Below, one piece after another: positions 4,933 to 11,633 of a stretch of DNA of 11,633 bases. The translations under genes and the position numbers were made by a program. The DNA is from Bacillota bacterium (GTDB lineage Bacteria > Bacillota_I > Bacilli_A > Erysipelotrichales > Erysipelotrichaceae), in assembly GCA_023388535.1 (NCBI GenBank), contig JAEWFZ010000028.1:1-11633 (forward strand), given 5' to 3'. How positions within the stretch are numbered: position 1 is the first letter of the stretch; each line of letters opens with the position of its first letter. The notes under the pieces were generated by a model. It was given only the letters and a program-made list of their open reading frames with translations, ran no database searches and was not told where the DNA came from.

Positions 4933-7488
4933 ATGAACTTTGAAAATATGACGCAAAAAGCCCAAGAAATCCTAATTGAAGCGGTTCAATTAGCCAATGG
5001 TTATCAACATCCAGAAGTCGATATCGAACATTTTTTGTTGGCCGCCATGAACTCGGATATCTTGGACCAAGTCTTATCCAAATTAAATCAAGATAAATTT
5101 GCGCATCAACAATATATACAACAACAGCTAGCCAATAAAGCCCGAGTTTCTAATGCCGGTCAGCCAACGATTAGTTCACGTTTTAATCAGATATTAATCA
5201 ACGCCAAGCAATGGTCTGATCAACAAGGTGATAGCTATCTCAGTGCGCTAGCCATCTATCTGAATGCGTATCGAGTCGAAACAAACTATTTTAAAAATTT
5301 TAATATTGAAGAAAAAAACTTAGAAAACATTATTTTAGAAATCAGAGGAGGTGAAAAGATAATGAGTCAACAAGCCGAAAATCAAATCGATGCTCTAAAC
5401 AAATATGGACGAAATCTTGTCGAAGCGGTCAAAGCGGGGAAAATTGATCCAGTCATTGGTCGCGATGAAGAAATTAGAAGAGTCATTCAAGTTTTGAGTC
5501 GTAAAACTAAAAATAATCCAGTTTTGATCGGTGAACCAGGAGTAGGTAAAACCGCCATAGTAGAAGGTCTAGCCTGGCGGATTATGCGTAATGATGTACC
5601 TTTATCCTTACAAAATAAACAAGTCTATGAATTAGATATGGGAGCCCTAATCGCTGGAGCCAAGTATCGCGGTGAATTTGAGGAACGTTTAAAAGCGGTT
5701 CTTAATGAAGTAGAAAAAGCTGAAGGCGACATCATCCTTTTTATTGATGAAATTCATAACTTAATCGGAGCTGGTAAAACCGAAGGTGCGATGGATGCGG
5801 CTAACCTATTAAAGCCAATGCTAGCACGCGGTGAACTAAATGCGATTGGCGCTACCACTTTCGATGAATATCGAAAACATATCGAAAAAGATAAGGCTTT
5901 GGAACGTCGTTTCCAACGAGTCATGGTCTTAGAACCAACCGTTGAGGATACTATTTCAATTCTTAGAGGTTTGAAAGAACGTTTTGAATCGTACCATGGT
6001 GTGACGATCAAAGATAATGCCATAATTGCGGCGGCTCAATTATCTCATCGTTATATTACCGATCGCTTCCTTCCTGATAAAGCCATTGATTTAATTGATG
6101 AAGCTTGTGCCACCGTGCGCGTGGAAATGGATTCAATGCCACAAGAATTGGATGAAATGAATCGTCGTATCCGACAAATTGAGATTGAAATCGTTTCTCT
6201 TGAAGGTGAAGATTCAAGTTCTACTTTGGAACGAAGAGAAGAGCTCAATGAAGAACTCGAAAACCTAAAAGAAGAATATCAAATCAAACACGGTAAATGG
6301 GAACAAGAAAAACAAAGCATCGATGATTTAAAACAAGATCGTGAAGCCTTGGAACAAGCCCGCTTAGATTTAGAACAAGCTCAAAATGAAGCCCGTTATG
6401 AAACCGCGGCTCAGTTACAATACGAAACCATTCCTAACTTAGAACGAAAGATAGCCCAAGCTCAAGAACTTCAAGATGATGAAAAAATGCTACTTGAAGA
6501 AGTAGATGAACAACTAGTAGCTTCGATTGTTTCCAAATGGACGCATATCGATATCACAAAACTAGGTAGTAGTGAGCGTGAAAAGCTATTGAATTTAGCC
6601 AGTTATTTACATCAACAAGTCAAAGGGCAGGACGAAGCGCTAGATTTGGTTACCGATGCCATCTTACGTTCCAAAGCGGATATTCAAGATGAGCAACGGC
6701 CGATCGGTTCTTTCATGTTTTTAGGACCAACCGGCGTTGGTAAAACGGAAGTTGCTAAAGCTTTAGCCCTCCAGCTATTTGATGATGAACAAAAAATCAT
6801 CCGCATTGATATGTCGGAATATATGGAGAAACATTCAGTTTCTCGCCTAGTCGGAGCGCCTCCAGGATATGTGGGCTATGATGAAGGCGGTCAATTGACG
6901 GAAGCCGTTCGTCGTTCACCATACTCCATCGTCTTATTTGACGAGATTGAAAAAGCACATCCAGATGTCTTTAACGTTTTATTACAAGTACTGGATGAAG
7001 GACATTTGACCGATAACAAAGGTGTGGTGGTAGATTTTAAAAATACAATCATCATTATGACTTCTAATCTAGGTTCACAATTTGCTTTTGAACCAAATCC
7101 TGAAGATCGAAAACTACATTACGAGCAAGCGGTTAAAAATCACTTTAAGCCTGAATTTATCAACCGAATTGATGAAATCGTCATCTTCAATGCCCTAAGA
7201 GCGGATGTTCTAGGACAAATTGCGGATAAGTTTATCGCCGAATTACAAACTCGACTAAATCGAAAAGAAATTCAGTTACAAGTCAGTGAGAAGGCGAAAG
7301 AAAAAATGATAGCAATAGGTGTAGATTCCGAATATGGAGCTCGTCCATTAAAACGCCATATCCAAAAAGATATTGAAACCATCCTAGCTCGTAAAATCAT
7401 TGAAGGAACTATTAAAGAGAATTCAATGGTACGCTTAGATGTGGTCGATGATGAATATGTTATAACCGCACCAATCTTACAAGCCTAA
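4933..7488 (+). CDS. clpB: Disaggregase ClpB (Hsp100, AAA+)
   Basis: Hexameric ATPase that threads aggregated proteins through its pore together with DnaK, DnaJ and GrpE. The product has 851 residues. The N domain is about 1-140, with a well-conserved first repeat and a weaker second one. AAA-1 has Walker A GEPGVGKT at 200-207, Walker B FIDE at 270-273 and pore tyrosine in KYRG at 245. The coiled-coil M domain is about 397-525 and distinguishes ClpB from ClpA/ClpX. AAA-2 has Walker A GPTGVGKT at 598-605, pore loop GYVGY at 645-649, Walker B LFDE at 668-671 and sensor-2 GAR at 802-804. No IGF/IGL loop for ClpP docking is evident, which fits ClpB. AAAGGAG (4921-4927) lies 5 nt before the ATG. 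An internal start at Met144 is likely (see 5346-5364). The gene is monocistronic, with its own doubly CIRCE-marked promoter and terminator. Confidence 0.97.
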   Translation: MNFENMTQKAQEILIEAVQLANGYQHPEVDIEHFLLAAMNSDILDQVLSKLNQDKFAHQQYIQQQLANKARVSNAGQPTISSRFNQILINAKQWSDQQGDSYLSALAIYLNAYRVETNYFKNFNIEEKNLENIILEIRGGEKIMSQQAENQIDALNKYGRNLVEAVKAGKIDPVIGRDEEIRRVIQVLSRKTKNNPVLIGEPGVGKTAIVEGLAWRIMRNDVPLSLQNKQVYELDMGALIAGAKYRGEFEERLKAVLNEVEKAEGDIILFIDEIHNLIGAGKTEGAMDAANLLKPMLARGELNAIGATTFDEYRKHIEKDKALERRFQRVMVLEPTVEDTISILRGLKERFESYHGVTIKDNAIIAAAQLSHRYITDRFLPDKAIDLIDEACATVRVEMDSMPQELDEMNRRIRQIEIEIVSLEGEDSSSTLERREELNEELENLKEEYQIKHGKWEQEKQSIDDLKQDREALEQARLDLEQAQNEARYETAAQLQYETIPNLERKIAQAQELQDDEKMLLEEVDEQLVASIVSKWTHIDITKLGSSEREKLLNLASYLHQQVKGQDEALDLVTDAILRSKADIQDEQRPIGSFMFLGPTGVGKTEVAKALALQLFDDEQKIIRIDMSEYMEKHSVSRLVGAPPGYVGYDEGGQLTEAVRRSPYSIVLFDEIEKAHPDVFNVLLQVLDEGHLTDNKGVVVDFKNTIIIMTSNLGSQFAFEPNPEDRKLHYEQAVKNHFKPEFINRIDEIVIFNALRADVLGQIADKFIAELQTRLNRKEIQLQVSEKAKEKMIAIGVDSEYGARPLKRHIQKDIETILARKIIEGTIKENSMVRLDVVDDEYVITAPILQA
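5346..5364 (+). promoter_or_regulatory. Internal ribosome binding site and start codon in clpB
   Basis: AGGAGGTG (5346-5353) is followed, 8 nt later, by an in-frame ATG (5362-5364, Met144). It lies exactly at the end of the N domain, in the family's RGG segment. Initiation here would yield a ~708-residue ClpB without the N domain, as known from the E. coli ClpB short form made from an internal start at about residue 149. The site is closer to the ideal Shine-Dalgarno than that of the full-length start. Confidence 0.7.
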
Positions 7489-7496
7489 CCCATCTT

Positions 7497-7531
7497 AAGT
7501 AAGTTCTGATTTATCAGAGCTTACTTTTTTT
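7497..7531 (+). terminator. Intrinsic terminator of clpB
   Basis: A 13-bp stem (7497-7509 with 7514-7526, one G-T pair) closes around the loop TTTA, and the T run extends to 7531. It begins 9 nt after the clpB stop codon and is the longest stem among the terminators in this window. Confidence 0.94.
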
Positions 7532-7559
7532 GATTTAAGCTACTAAAAAGTGGTATTCT
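7530..7559 (+). promoter_or_regulatory. Candidate promoter of the old yellow enzyme gene
   Basis: TTGATT (7530-7535), 18-bp spacer and TATTCT (7554-7559) with TGG (7551-7553) in front. The -35 overlaps the end of the clpB terminator. Two mismatches in the -10 make it weaker than the heat-shock promoters. It is the only good match between that terminator and the gene. Confidence 0.45.
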
Positions 7560-7577
7560 AGAATTGAGGTGGTATGG

Positions 7578-8594
7578 ATGAAATTATTTGATGCACAAAG
7601 TCTAGGACCAATCACAATAAAAAATGCCATGGTTATGGCACCAATGTGTATTTATGGATGTACCCAAAAGGATGGCATAGCCAATAATTTTCATATCGCT
7701 CACTATGGGGCTCGGGCGATTGGTCAGGTTGGTTTAATCATATTAGAATCGACAGGCGTTATGGCCAATGGTAGAATTACTGACTTGGATTTAGGACTTT
7801 ATAATGACGATCAGATCCTTCCTTTGAAAAAGGTGGTTGAAACTTGCCATCAGCAAGGAGCGAAAGTGGCGATTCAACTCGGTCATGCGGGGCGAAAATC
7901 GAAATGTGAAGAGACTACCCCTTGGGCGCCGTCCGCCATTGCCTTTGATGCGCGTTATAAAACACCAAAGCAGATGACCCGAAAAGATATTGAAACCGTA
8001 ATTGAAGCTTTCAGATCAGCCGCAATTCGTGCCGATCAGGCTGGCTTTGATGGTATTGAAGTTCATGGGGCCCACGGCTATTTGATTCATCAATTTCTAA
8101 GTCCACTAACTAACTATAGAAACGATGCCTATGGCGAAGATAAAGTCTTGTTTTTAAAGCAAATCCTTACCGCAATCCGTGAAGTATGGCCAAAAGAAAA
8201 AGCGCTTTGGATTCGAGTTTCAGGGGAAGAATACGACCCTCAAGGCTATGAGGTCCGTGGCTTGATTGAATTGTTAAAACCAATCATCGATTTAGTGGAT
8301 GCGATTCATGTATCGGCCGGTGGCAACAGTAGTCAACCTAGAGAAGTACGCCAGTTTCCGGGTTATATGTTGGATAATGCCAAACGGATTAAAGAAAAAT
8401 TGAATATCCCAGTCATCGGGGTAGGGCTATTAAAAACGCCGCAAATTGTAAAATCAAGTTTTGAAAAGTATCCCCTTGATTTTGTCGCGGTTGGTAAAAA
8501 ACTATTATCGAATCCTAATTTCTATCTCGATTGTTGTGCCTATTATGGAAGATTGGATTTAATCCATCCTTCCTACATTAGAGCTTATGAATAA
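7578..8594 (+). CDS. namA: YqjM/NamA-like NADPH dehydrogenase (old yellow enzyme, FMN)
   Basis: A TIM-barrel flavoenzyme that reduces activated C=C bonds of enals, enones or nitro compounds with NADPH; the physiological substrate is usually unknown. The 338 residues equal the length of B. subtilis YqjM and align throughout. Visible are APMCIY with Cys24 and Tyr26 (YqjM Cys26/Tyr28), QLGHAGRK with Lys107, the substrate pair His163/His166 plus Tyr168 in HGAHGYLIH, Arg213 in IRVS, and Arg335 near the C-terminus, matching the arginine finger that YqjM lends to a neighbouring subunit. Two departures are the usual GGSxxNRxRF stretch reduced to GEDKVLF (186-192) and the G-R-x-L-L phosphate contact being GKKLL (Lys307). 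GAGGTGG (7566-7572) lies 5 nt before the ATG chosen; a GTG 9 nt upstream overlaps that site. The gene stands alone between terminators. Confidence 0.88.
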   Translation: MKLFDAQSLGPITIKNAMVMAPMCIYGCTQKDGIANNFHIAHYGARAIGQVGLIILESTGVMANGRITDLDLGLYNDDQILPLKKVVETCHQQGAKVAIQLGHAGRKSKCEETTPWAPSAIAFDARYKTPKQMTRKDIETVIEAFRSAAIRADQAGFDGIEVHGAHGYLIHQFLSPLTNYRNDAYGEDKVLFLKQILTAIREVWPKEKALWIRVSGEEYDPQGYEVRGLIELLKPIIDLVDAIHVSAGGNSSQPREVRQFPGYMLDNAKRIKEKLNIPVIGVGLLKTPQIVKSSFEKYPLDFVAVGKKLLSNPNFYLDCCAYYGRLDLIHPSYIRAYE

Positions 8595-8616
8595 AGCATC
8601 CCTAGAGATGCTTTTT
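8593..8616 (+). terminator. Intrinsic terminator of the old yellow enzyme gene
   Basis: AAAGCATC (8593-8600) and GATGCTTT (8607-8614) pair over 8 bp around CCTAGA, followed by TTGTTTTATT. The left arm begins inside the stop codon TAA (8592-8594). The convergent membrane protein gene ends 4 nt away, so the hairpin may also serve it, but the T run on the minus strand (TTTATTC) is poor. Confidence 0.85.
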
Positions 8617-8619
8617 GTT

Positions 8620-9174
8620 TTATTCGGATTTCTTGGCTAGCTTATATTGATTGTTCACAGCGTGCCAATCGAGGAATTGGAGTATAAAAACTACTGCGGA
8701 TAGACCAATGGAAACAACTTTTGTAATTAAATCAAATGGTTCTTCAGTGCCTAGAACCAAGGTTATTATAAAAAAGAGTACAATAGCTGAAAGCAGCATG
8801 TAATAGAATACAAAAGTACGTTTATGTTTTAAAACCGCCGCATCATACATTTGATCGATATCCTTTTGAGCAACTTTTAGGGGTATTTTGTTGGCTAAGA
8901 ACAAGCGATCAAATAATATTTGAATGGCAAAGAAGATAATTATTGCGACGCCTACCCAAAGTAACAGATACTGAGGGATAAAGTTAGTTAAAGTTAAACC
9001 GACTAACACCGCAATAATATACCGTAAATGGAGCACTAAAACCCAACCACGATCTTTAGGCCCTAATAGATAGCCTTCTTTACGGATTGGATGATAGTAA
9101 ACCACTCTGCGTTTACTGTCTTTGATGATGTTCATTGATAATTCTTGAAGTTGATCTTTTCGATAATTACTCAT
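8620..9174 (-). CDS. Hypothetical membrane protein with four predicted helices
   Basis: I do not recognise this 184-residue protein. It has a basic, soluble N-terminus (about 1-43, with YYHPIRKEGYLLGPKDRGW), then hydrophobic segments at about 44-65, 67-87, 121-142 and 150-169. A polar loop of about 33 residues separates the second and third, and the tail is lysine-rich. By the positive-inside rule both ends and the middle loop probably face the cytoplasm. No catalytic motif, signal peptide cleavage site or transporter signature is visible. The start ATG is preceded only by a purine stretch (AAAGAGAGAGA), a weak binding site; the next ATG (residue 14) has none. It lies 40 nt downstream of rqcH on the same strand and could be cotranscribed, though it has a possible promoter of its own. 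Confidence 0.8.
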   Translation of the reverse strand: MSNYRKDQLQELSMNIIKDSKRRVVYYHPIRKEGYLLGPKDRGWVLVLHLRYIIAVLVGLTLTNFIPQYLLLWVGVAIIIFFAIQILFDRLFLANKIPLKVAQKDIDQMYDAAVLKHKRTFVFYYMLLSAIVLFFIITLVLGTEEPFDLITKVVSIGLSAVVFILQFLDWHAVNNQYKLAKKSE

Positions 9175-9194
9175 AATCTCTCTCTTTCAGAACT

Positions 9195-9200
9195 ATTATA
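9195..9200 (-). promoter_or_regulatory. Candidate -10 element for the membrane protein gene
   Basis: On the minus strand a perfect TATAAT lies 20 nt before the membrane protein start codon. No convincing -35 is seen 16-18 bp upstream (CATAAA at best) and there is no TGn extension. The call is tentative in this AT-rich 40-bp gap. Confidence 0.35.
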
Positions 9201-9214
9201 CTATACTTTAGTGG

Positions 9215-10849
9215 CTATTTATGGCTAGTATAGCGGCTTACTCCCTCTATGGTTAAAGGATCGACGGGGTCAATAAAGATGGTTTTATATTGCTTTATAG
9301 ATACCAAACCGAGGGGAGCTTGTGGGATCTTTTTGATTTGATCAATGGTAGTATAATCGACTGGAACCGATGAGGCTTTTTGATAACTAGAATGATAAGC
9401 CGCAACATTAGCCGCAAAGCGGATAATCGCTTCGTTGAGCTGATCGGTCTTTACGAGAACATGAGCGCCTGGCGCATTTTGGACATGGAACCAATACTCG
9501 TTTTTACGACTCAGTTTAAAGGTAATCTGTTCATTTTGTTGATTGCTTTTACCGTATATAAATAAGACATCATGATACCAATAACCATGAAATTGGCTTT
9601 CTTCCGCTTTTTTTCTCGATTTCTTTCTTGATCTTTCCCAAATAACTTTGTGGTCAATTAATTCTTGACGAATCTCTTTAGCGATATCTAGACTAGCATG
9701 TTCTAATTGGTAATTGAGATTTTCAAAGTATTCAATTTGATATTGGGTTTGTTGGATTTGTAAGGCTAAATGTTTTTGAGCATTTTTTTGTTTATGATAG
9801 CGGGTAAAATACTTATTCGCATTTTCAAGGCCATTGAGACGTTCGTCTAATTCGACGGTGATCGGTTGATTGTTAAAATCAATCAGTTCGACTTCTTTTA
9901 AGCCATTTGGCAAATCTTGACCATAGGTAAGTAGTAGATTACCGAGATCTTGTAAGTGTTGATGTTCGTAAGCCTGTTCTAGTTGATCCTCTAATTTAAC
10001 TAATTTATTACGATTGCGTCGTAGTTCACGTTTGATAATGCGAAAGAGGTTTCCGGTATGTTGTTTAATCCGGGCATGTTGTACTTGTTGTTGATAGAAG
10101 ATGTCTAAACCTTCCATTAATGGGTAAATTTTGGCGGCTTGATGAAGGTGTTTTAGTTCAATAACATGGTAATGCTTATCATAAGCATAAATATTTTTTG
10201 AGCTCAAGGTTTCCTTGATGATTTGGTCGAAGGATTCATTTTGTCGTAATCGATATTCCATTTCTTTGGAGAAAAGGGGAGAAAAACCTTCAAATTGAGC
10301 CGTTAGCGAACGCTCGCTAGTGTAGTCACTAACGATCCGTGGATCATGTTTATCTTGGGCCGCCACAGGCTCAAATAAAGCCCCGGAAAAGATCGTTCTT
10401 TGAGTGTTCTCAAACGGAGCGATACGATGAAAAGCATCAAGAATAATACCTTTTTCATCCACCAAAATAATGTTGGCGTATTTTCCCATCAATTCCACGA
10501 CTAATTTGATTTCAACTAAATCACCCAGAGCGTTACGATTACTGATTGTAAATTCGGCAATCCGATCTAATCCACTTTGTTGTATCGATTGAATATAGCC
10601 ATTTTCACAATGCTTTCTTAGCAACATGACAAAATGACTTGGTTCTTCGGTTCTTTGAAAGGGATGATTTGTAACTAGTAAGCGATTCGATTCTGAATCG
10701 GTGGAAATAAGTATTTCGTATCTTTGTTGACTATAACAGGTAAAAACTAGCTCTTTTTGTGATATTTGAGCAATTTTGTTTATACGGATAGGACAAAGTT
10801 CTTGTAAACTTGCTATAATATTGTGTAAGATTAATCCATCAAGAGCCAT
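9215..10849 (-). CDS. rqcH: Rqc2 homologue RqcH (NFACT family; FbpA/YloA)
   Basis: RqcH binds stalled large ribosomal subunits carrying peptidyl-tRNA, recruits tRNA-Ala and directs C-terminal alanine tailing, which marks the nascent chain for proteolysis. Older annotations call it fibronectin-binding protein. The 544-residue product has NFACT-N (about 1-200) starting MALDGLILHN, with Asp95-Arg96 in GLDR matching the pair needed for tailing in B. subtilis RqcH, and ELMGKYANIILVDE at 119-132. A charged helical coiled-coil region follows (about 265-415), then NFACT-R (about 420-525) with NEYWFH and PGAH (450-463), where the usual motif has Asp instead of Glu451. AAGGAG lies 7 nt before this ATG and the family N-terminus begins here; the frame stays open 37 codons further into gmk, which is ignored. 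It is divergent to gmk, 61 bp away. Confidence 0.93.
   Translation of the reverse strand: MALDGLILHNIIASLQELCPIRINKIAQISQKELVFTCYSQQRYEILISTDSESNRLLVTNHPFQRTEEPSHFVMLLRKHCENGYIQSIQQSGLDRIAEFTISNRNALGDLVEIKLVVELMGKYANIILVDEKGIILDAFHRIAPFENTQRTIFSGALFEPVAAQDKHDPRIVSDYTSERSLTAQFEGFSPLFSKEMEYRLRQNESFDQIIKETLSSKNIYAYDKHYHVIELKHLHQAAKIYPLMEGLDIFYQQQVQHARIKQHTGNLFRIIKRELRRNRNKLVKLEDQLEQAYEHQHLQDLGNLLLTYGQDLPNGLKEVELIDFNNQPITVELDERLNGLENANKYFTRYHKQKNAQKHLALQIQQTQYQIEYFENLNYQLEHASLDIAKEIRQELIDHKVIWERSRKKSRKKAEESQFHGYWYHDVLFIYGKSNQQNEQITFKLSRKNEYWFHVQNAPGAHVLVKTDQLNEAIIRFAANVAAYHSSYQKASSVPVDYTTIDQIKKIPQAPLGLVSIKQYKTIFIDPVDPLTIEGVSRYTSHK
10814..10819 (+). promoter_or_regulatory. Candidate gmk promoter -10 inside the rqcH 5' end
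   Basis: TGC followed by a perfect TATAAT (10811-10819) forms an extended -10 on the plus strand, with AGGACA at 10790-10795 (18-bp spacer) as a partial -35. Transcription from about 10826 would give gmk a leader of about 85 nt that is antisense to the rqcH start region. The hexamer also encodes Ile-Ile-Ala of RqcH on the other strand, so it may be chance. Confidence 0.4.
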
Positions 10850-10869
10850 ATCAGTTCTCCTTGTGATTA

Positions 10870-10880
10870 ATTCTATCATA
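10870..10880 (-). promoter_or_regulatory. Candidate rqcH promoter (-10 region)
   Basis: On the minus strand TATGATAGAAT contains overlapping -10-like hexamers, TATGAT (10875-10880) and TAGAAT (10870-10875); the latter is preceded by TGA as an extended -10. No good -35 is visible. Transcription would start 14-19 nt before the rqcH start codon, leaving room only for the AAGGAG site. Confidence 0.35.
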
Positions 10881-10910
10881 TTATTTTTTGGTAAGGGAAA
10901 GGAAGTTTCA

Positions 10911-11486
10911 ATGAAAAAAGGCTTGTTAATCGTGTTCAGTGGTCCTTCAGGTGTAGGCAAAGGAACGATACGAGAACTATTTATTGATCGCGAAGACTTG
11001 AATCTAGCATTTTCTATTTCGATGACAACTCGAAAACCGCGTCCTAACGAAGTCGATGGTCGCGATTATTTCTTTGTTACCAAGGAAGTTTTTGAAAAGC
11101 ATCTAGAAAATGATGACTTTTTAGAACATGCTGAATTTGTCGGTAATTATTATGGAACGCCAAAAGCCTATGTTGAAGAATTGAGACAACAAGGTAAAAA
11201 TGTCTTATTAGAAATAGAAGTACAGGGCGCCATCCAAGTTCAAAAAGCCGTACCGGAAGCCTTATCGATTTTTATTGTTCCACCAAGTTTTGAAGAACTT
11301 GAACGACGCATCCGAGGCCGCAGTACCGAACCTGAGGAAATCATTCAACAAAGATTAGCCAAGGCTAGTCGTGAGTTAGAAACGATGGGGCAGTATAAGT
11401 ACATCATCTGTAACGATGATCCAATCTTGGCGGCTGATTTAACGGCCTTGATTATTAAACGACATTCAGAAGTAGATTTACCATAA
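10911..11486 (+). CDS. gmk: Guanylate kinase
   Basis: Converts GMP and ATP to GDP and ADP in the cytoplasm, an essential step of guanine nucleotide supply and of GMP recycling. The product has 191 residues. The P-loop GPSGVGKG is at 11-18. The GMP-binding region holds TTRKPRPNEVDGRDY (39-53), giving Arg41, Arg44 and Tyr53, with Glu72 and Tyr81 further on. The lid with RRIRGR is at 132-137. It is about 12 residues shorter than B. subtilis Gmk: it ends at IIKRHSEVDLP and lacks the usual C-terminal RYKxxL-type tail. AAAGGA (10898-10903) lies 7 nt before this ATG. A longer open frame begins upstream within rqcH but has no binding site and no family similarity. No rpoZ follows, unlike in many Bacillota; a terminator begins at the stop codon. 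Confidence 0.96.
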   Translation: MKKGLLIVFSGPSGVGKGTIRELFIDREDLNLAFSISMTTRKPRPNEVDGRDYFFVTKEVFEKHLENDDFLEHAEFVGNYYGTPKAYVEELRQQGKNVLLEIEVQGAIQVQKAVPEALSIFIVPPSFEELERRIRGRSTEPEEIIQQRLAKASRELETMGQYKYIICNDDPILAADLTALIIKRHSEVDLP

Positions 11487-11505
11487 GCACCTTTGGTGCT
11501 TTTTT
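11485..11505 (+). terminator. Intrinsic terminator of gmk
   Basis: AAGCACC (11485-11491) and GGTGCTT (11495-11501) form a 7-bp stem with a TTT loop, and the T run continues to 11505. The stem starts inside the gmk stop codon TAA (11484-11486). Confidence 0.9.
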
Positions 11506-11521
11506 GGGATCGTTCAAGAAG

Positions 11522-11600
11522 TTTTAGAAAAATAGCTGTCCGCTATAAGGGATTTATAGATGGTCGCTATAAGGAACTTTTAGAATAAGCTATTGAAGGA
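11522..11600 (+). repeat. Degenerate ~24-bp tandem repeat after gmk
   Basis: Three imperfect copies of a pattern TTTTAGA ... GCTATAAGGA lie at about 11522-11552, 11553-11576 and 11577-11600. CGCTATAAGG is identical in the first two (11541-11550, 11565-11574, spaced 24 bp). The third is degenerate (GCTATTGAAGGA) and supplies the left arm of the following terminator. In one frame the region reads RYKGFIDG-RYKELLE before a stop. No gene is recognised. Confidence 0.7.
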
Positions 11601-11630
11601 CCAAAATCAGTATGATTGAGGTCCTTTTTT
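11596..11630 (+). terminator. Second strong terminator, no gene recognised before it
   Basis: AAGGACC (11596-11602) pairs with GGTCCTT (11620-11626), with an inner stem AATCA/TGATT (11605-11609, 11613-11617), and six T follow at 11625-11630. On the minus strand no T run follows, so it acts on plus-strand transcripts. It may back up the gmk terminator or end a small transcript starting between 11506 and 11595, for which I see no clear promoter. Confidence 0.82.
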
Positions 11631-11633
11631 CTT

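Noticed and set aside
5362..7488. ClpC instead of ClpB
   Set aside because: The M domain of about 130 residues, the missing ClpP-docking loop and the N domain sequence all point to ClpB.
8593..8616. Fully bidirectional terminator between the convergent genes
   Set aside because: The stem is symmetrical, but on the minus strand it is followed by TTTATTC rather than a proper T run, so only the plus-strand role is supported.
9380..9565. 61-codon plus-strand frame inside rqcH
   Set aside because: Lies opposite a conserved NFACT-R region and has no binding site.
10776..10910. Longer gmk reading frame beginning within rqcH
   Set aside because: No binding site, and the extra 45 residues are the antisense of rqcH; the P-loop spacing fits the ATG at 10911.
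10850..10960. N-terminal extension of RqcH reaching into gmk
   Set aside because: The extension runs through the divergent gmk start and has no family similarity; NFACT proteins begin M-A-x-D-G-L, as at 10849, after an AAGGAG site.

Overview
The window is a compact block of housekeeping genes from a low-GC Gram-positive bacterium (Bacillota). The evidence is AT-rich DNA, strong AAAGGAGG-type ribosome binding sites, CIRCE/HrcA heat-shock control, a DnaK of the short Gram-positive type (no proteobacterial insert near residue 80), and the nearby presence of rqcH and gmk. TGA is used as a stop (hrcA) and tryptophan is read from TGG, so this is not a TGA=Trp mycoplasma. A clpB under HrcA/CIRCE control, with no recognisable CtsR box, would fit an Erysipelotrichia- or Acholeplasma-like lineage close to the Mollicutes. 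That placement is only an inference.

Left part (1-4790): after about 130 bp of leader comes a sigma-A type promoter overlapped by a CIRCE operator. It drives the operon hrcA-grpE-dnaK-dnaJ (213-4769), with gaps of 4, 13 and 22 nt, closed by an intrinsic terminator whose stem contains the dnaJ stop codon. HrcA represses the operon, and DnaK, DnaJ and GrpE form the Hsp70 machine.

Middle (4790-7531): clpB has its own promoter of the same design plus a second CIRCE in the leader, directly before the ribosome binding site. ClpB is the disaggregase that works with DnaK/DnaJ/GrpE. Inside clpB a near-perfect Shine-Dalgarno sequence precedes Met144, which suggests a second, N-domain-less isoform. A 13-bp stem terminator ends the gene.

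Right part (7532-11633): a YqjM/NamA-like old yellow enzyme (+) converges on an unrecognised four-helix membrane protein (-). Next come rqcH/NFACT (-, ribosome-associated quality control) and, divergently, gmk (+, guanylate kinase). The final ~150 bp hold the gmk terminator, a degenerate ~24-bp repeat and a second strong terminator with no recognised gene in front of it.

No gene-free stretch exceeds 300 bp. I see no tRNA, rRNA, CRISPR, insertion sequence or phage gene. The genes are ordinary; what merits a second look lies in regulatory architecture (paired CIRCEs, 5'-terminal hairpins, internal ClpB start, stops inside terminators) and in the gmk 3' region.
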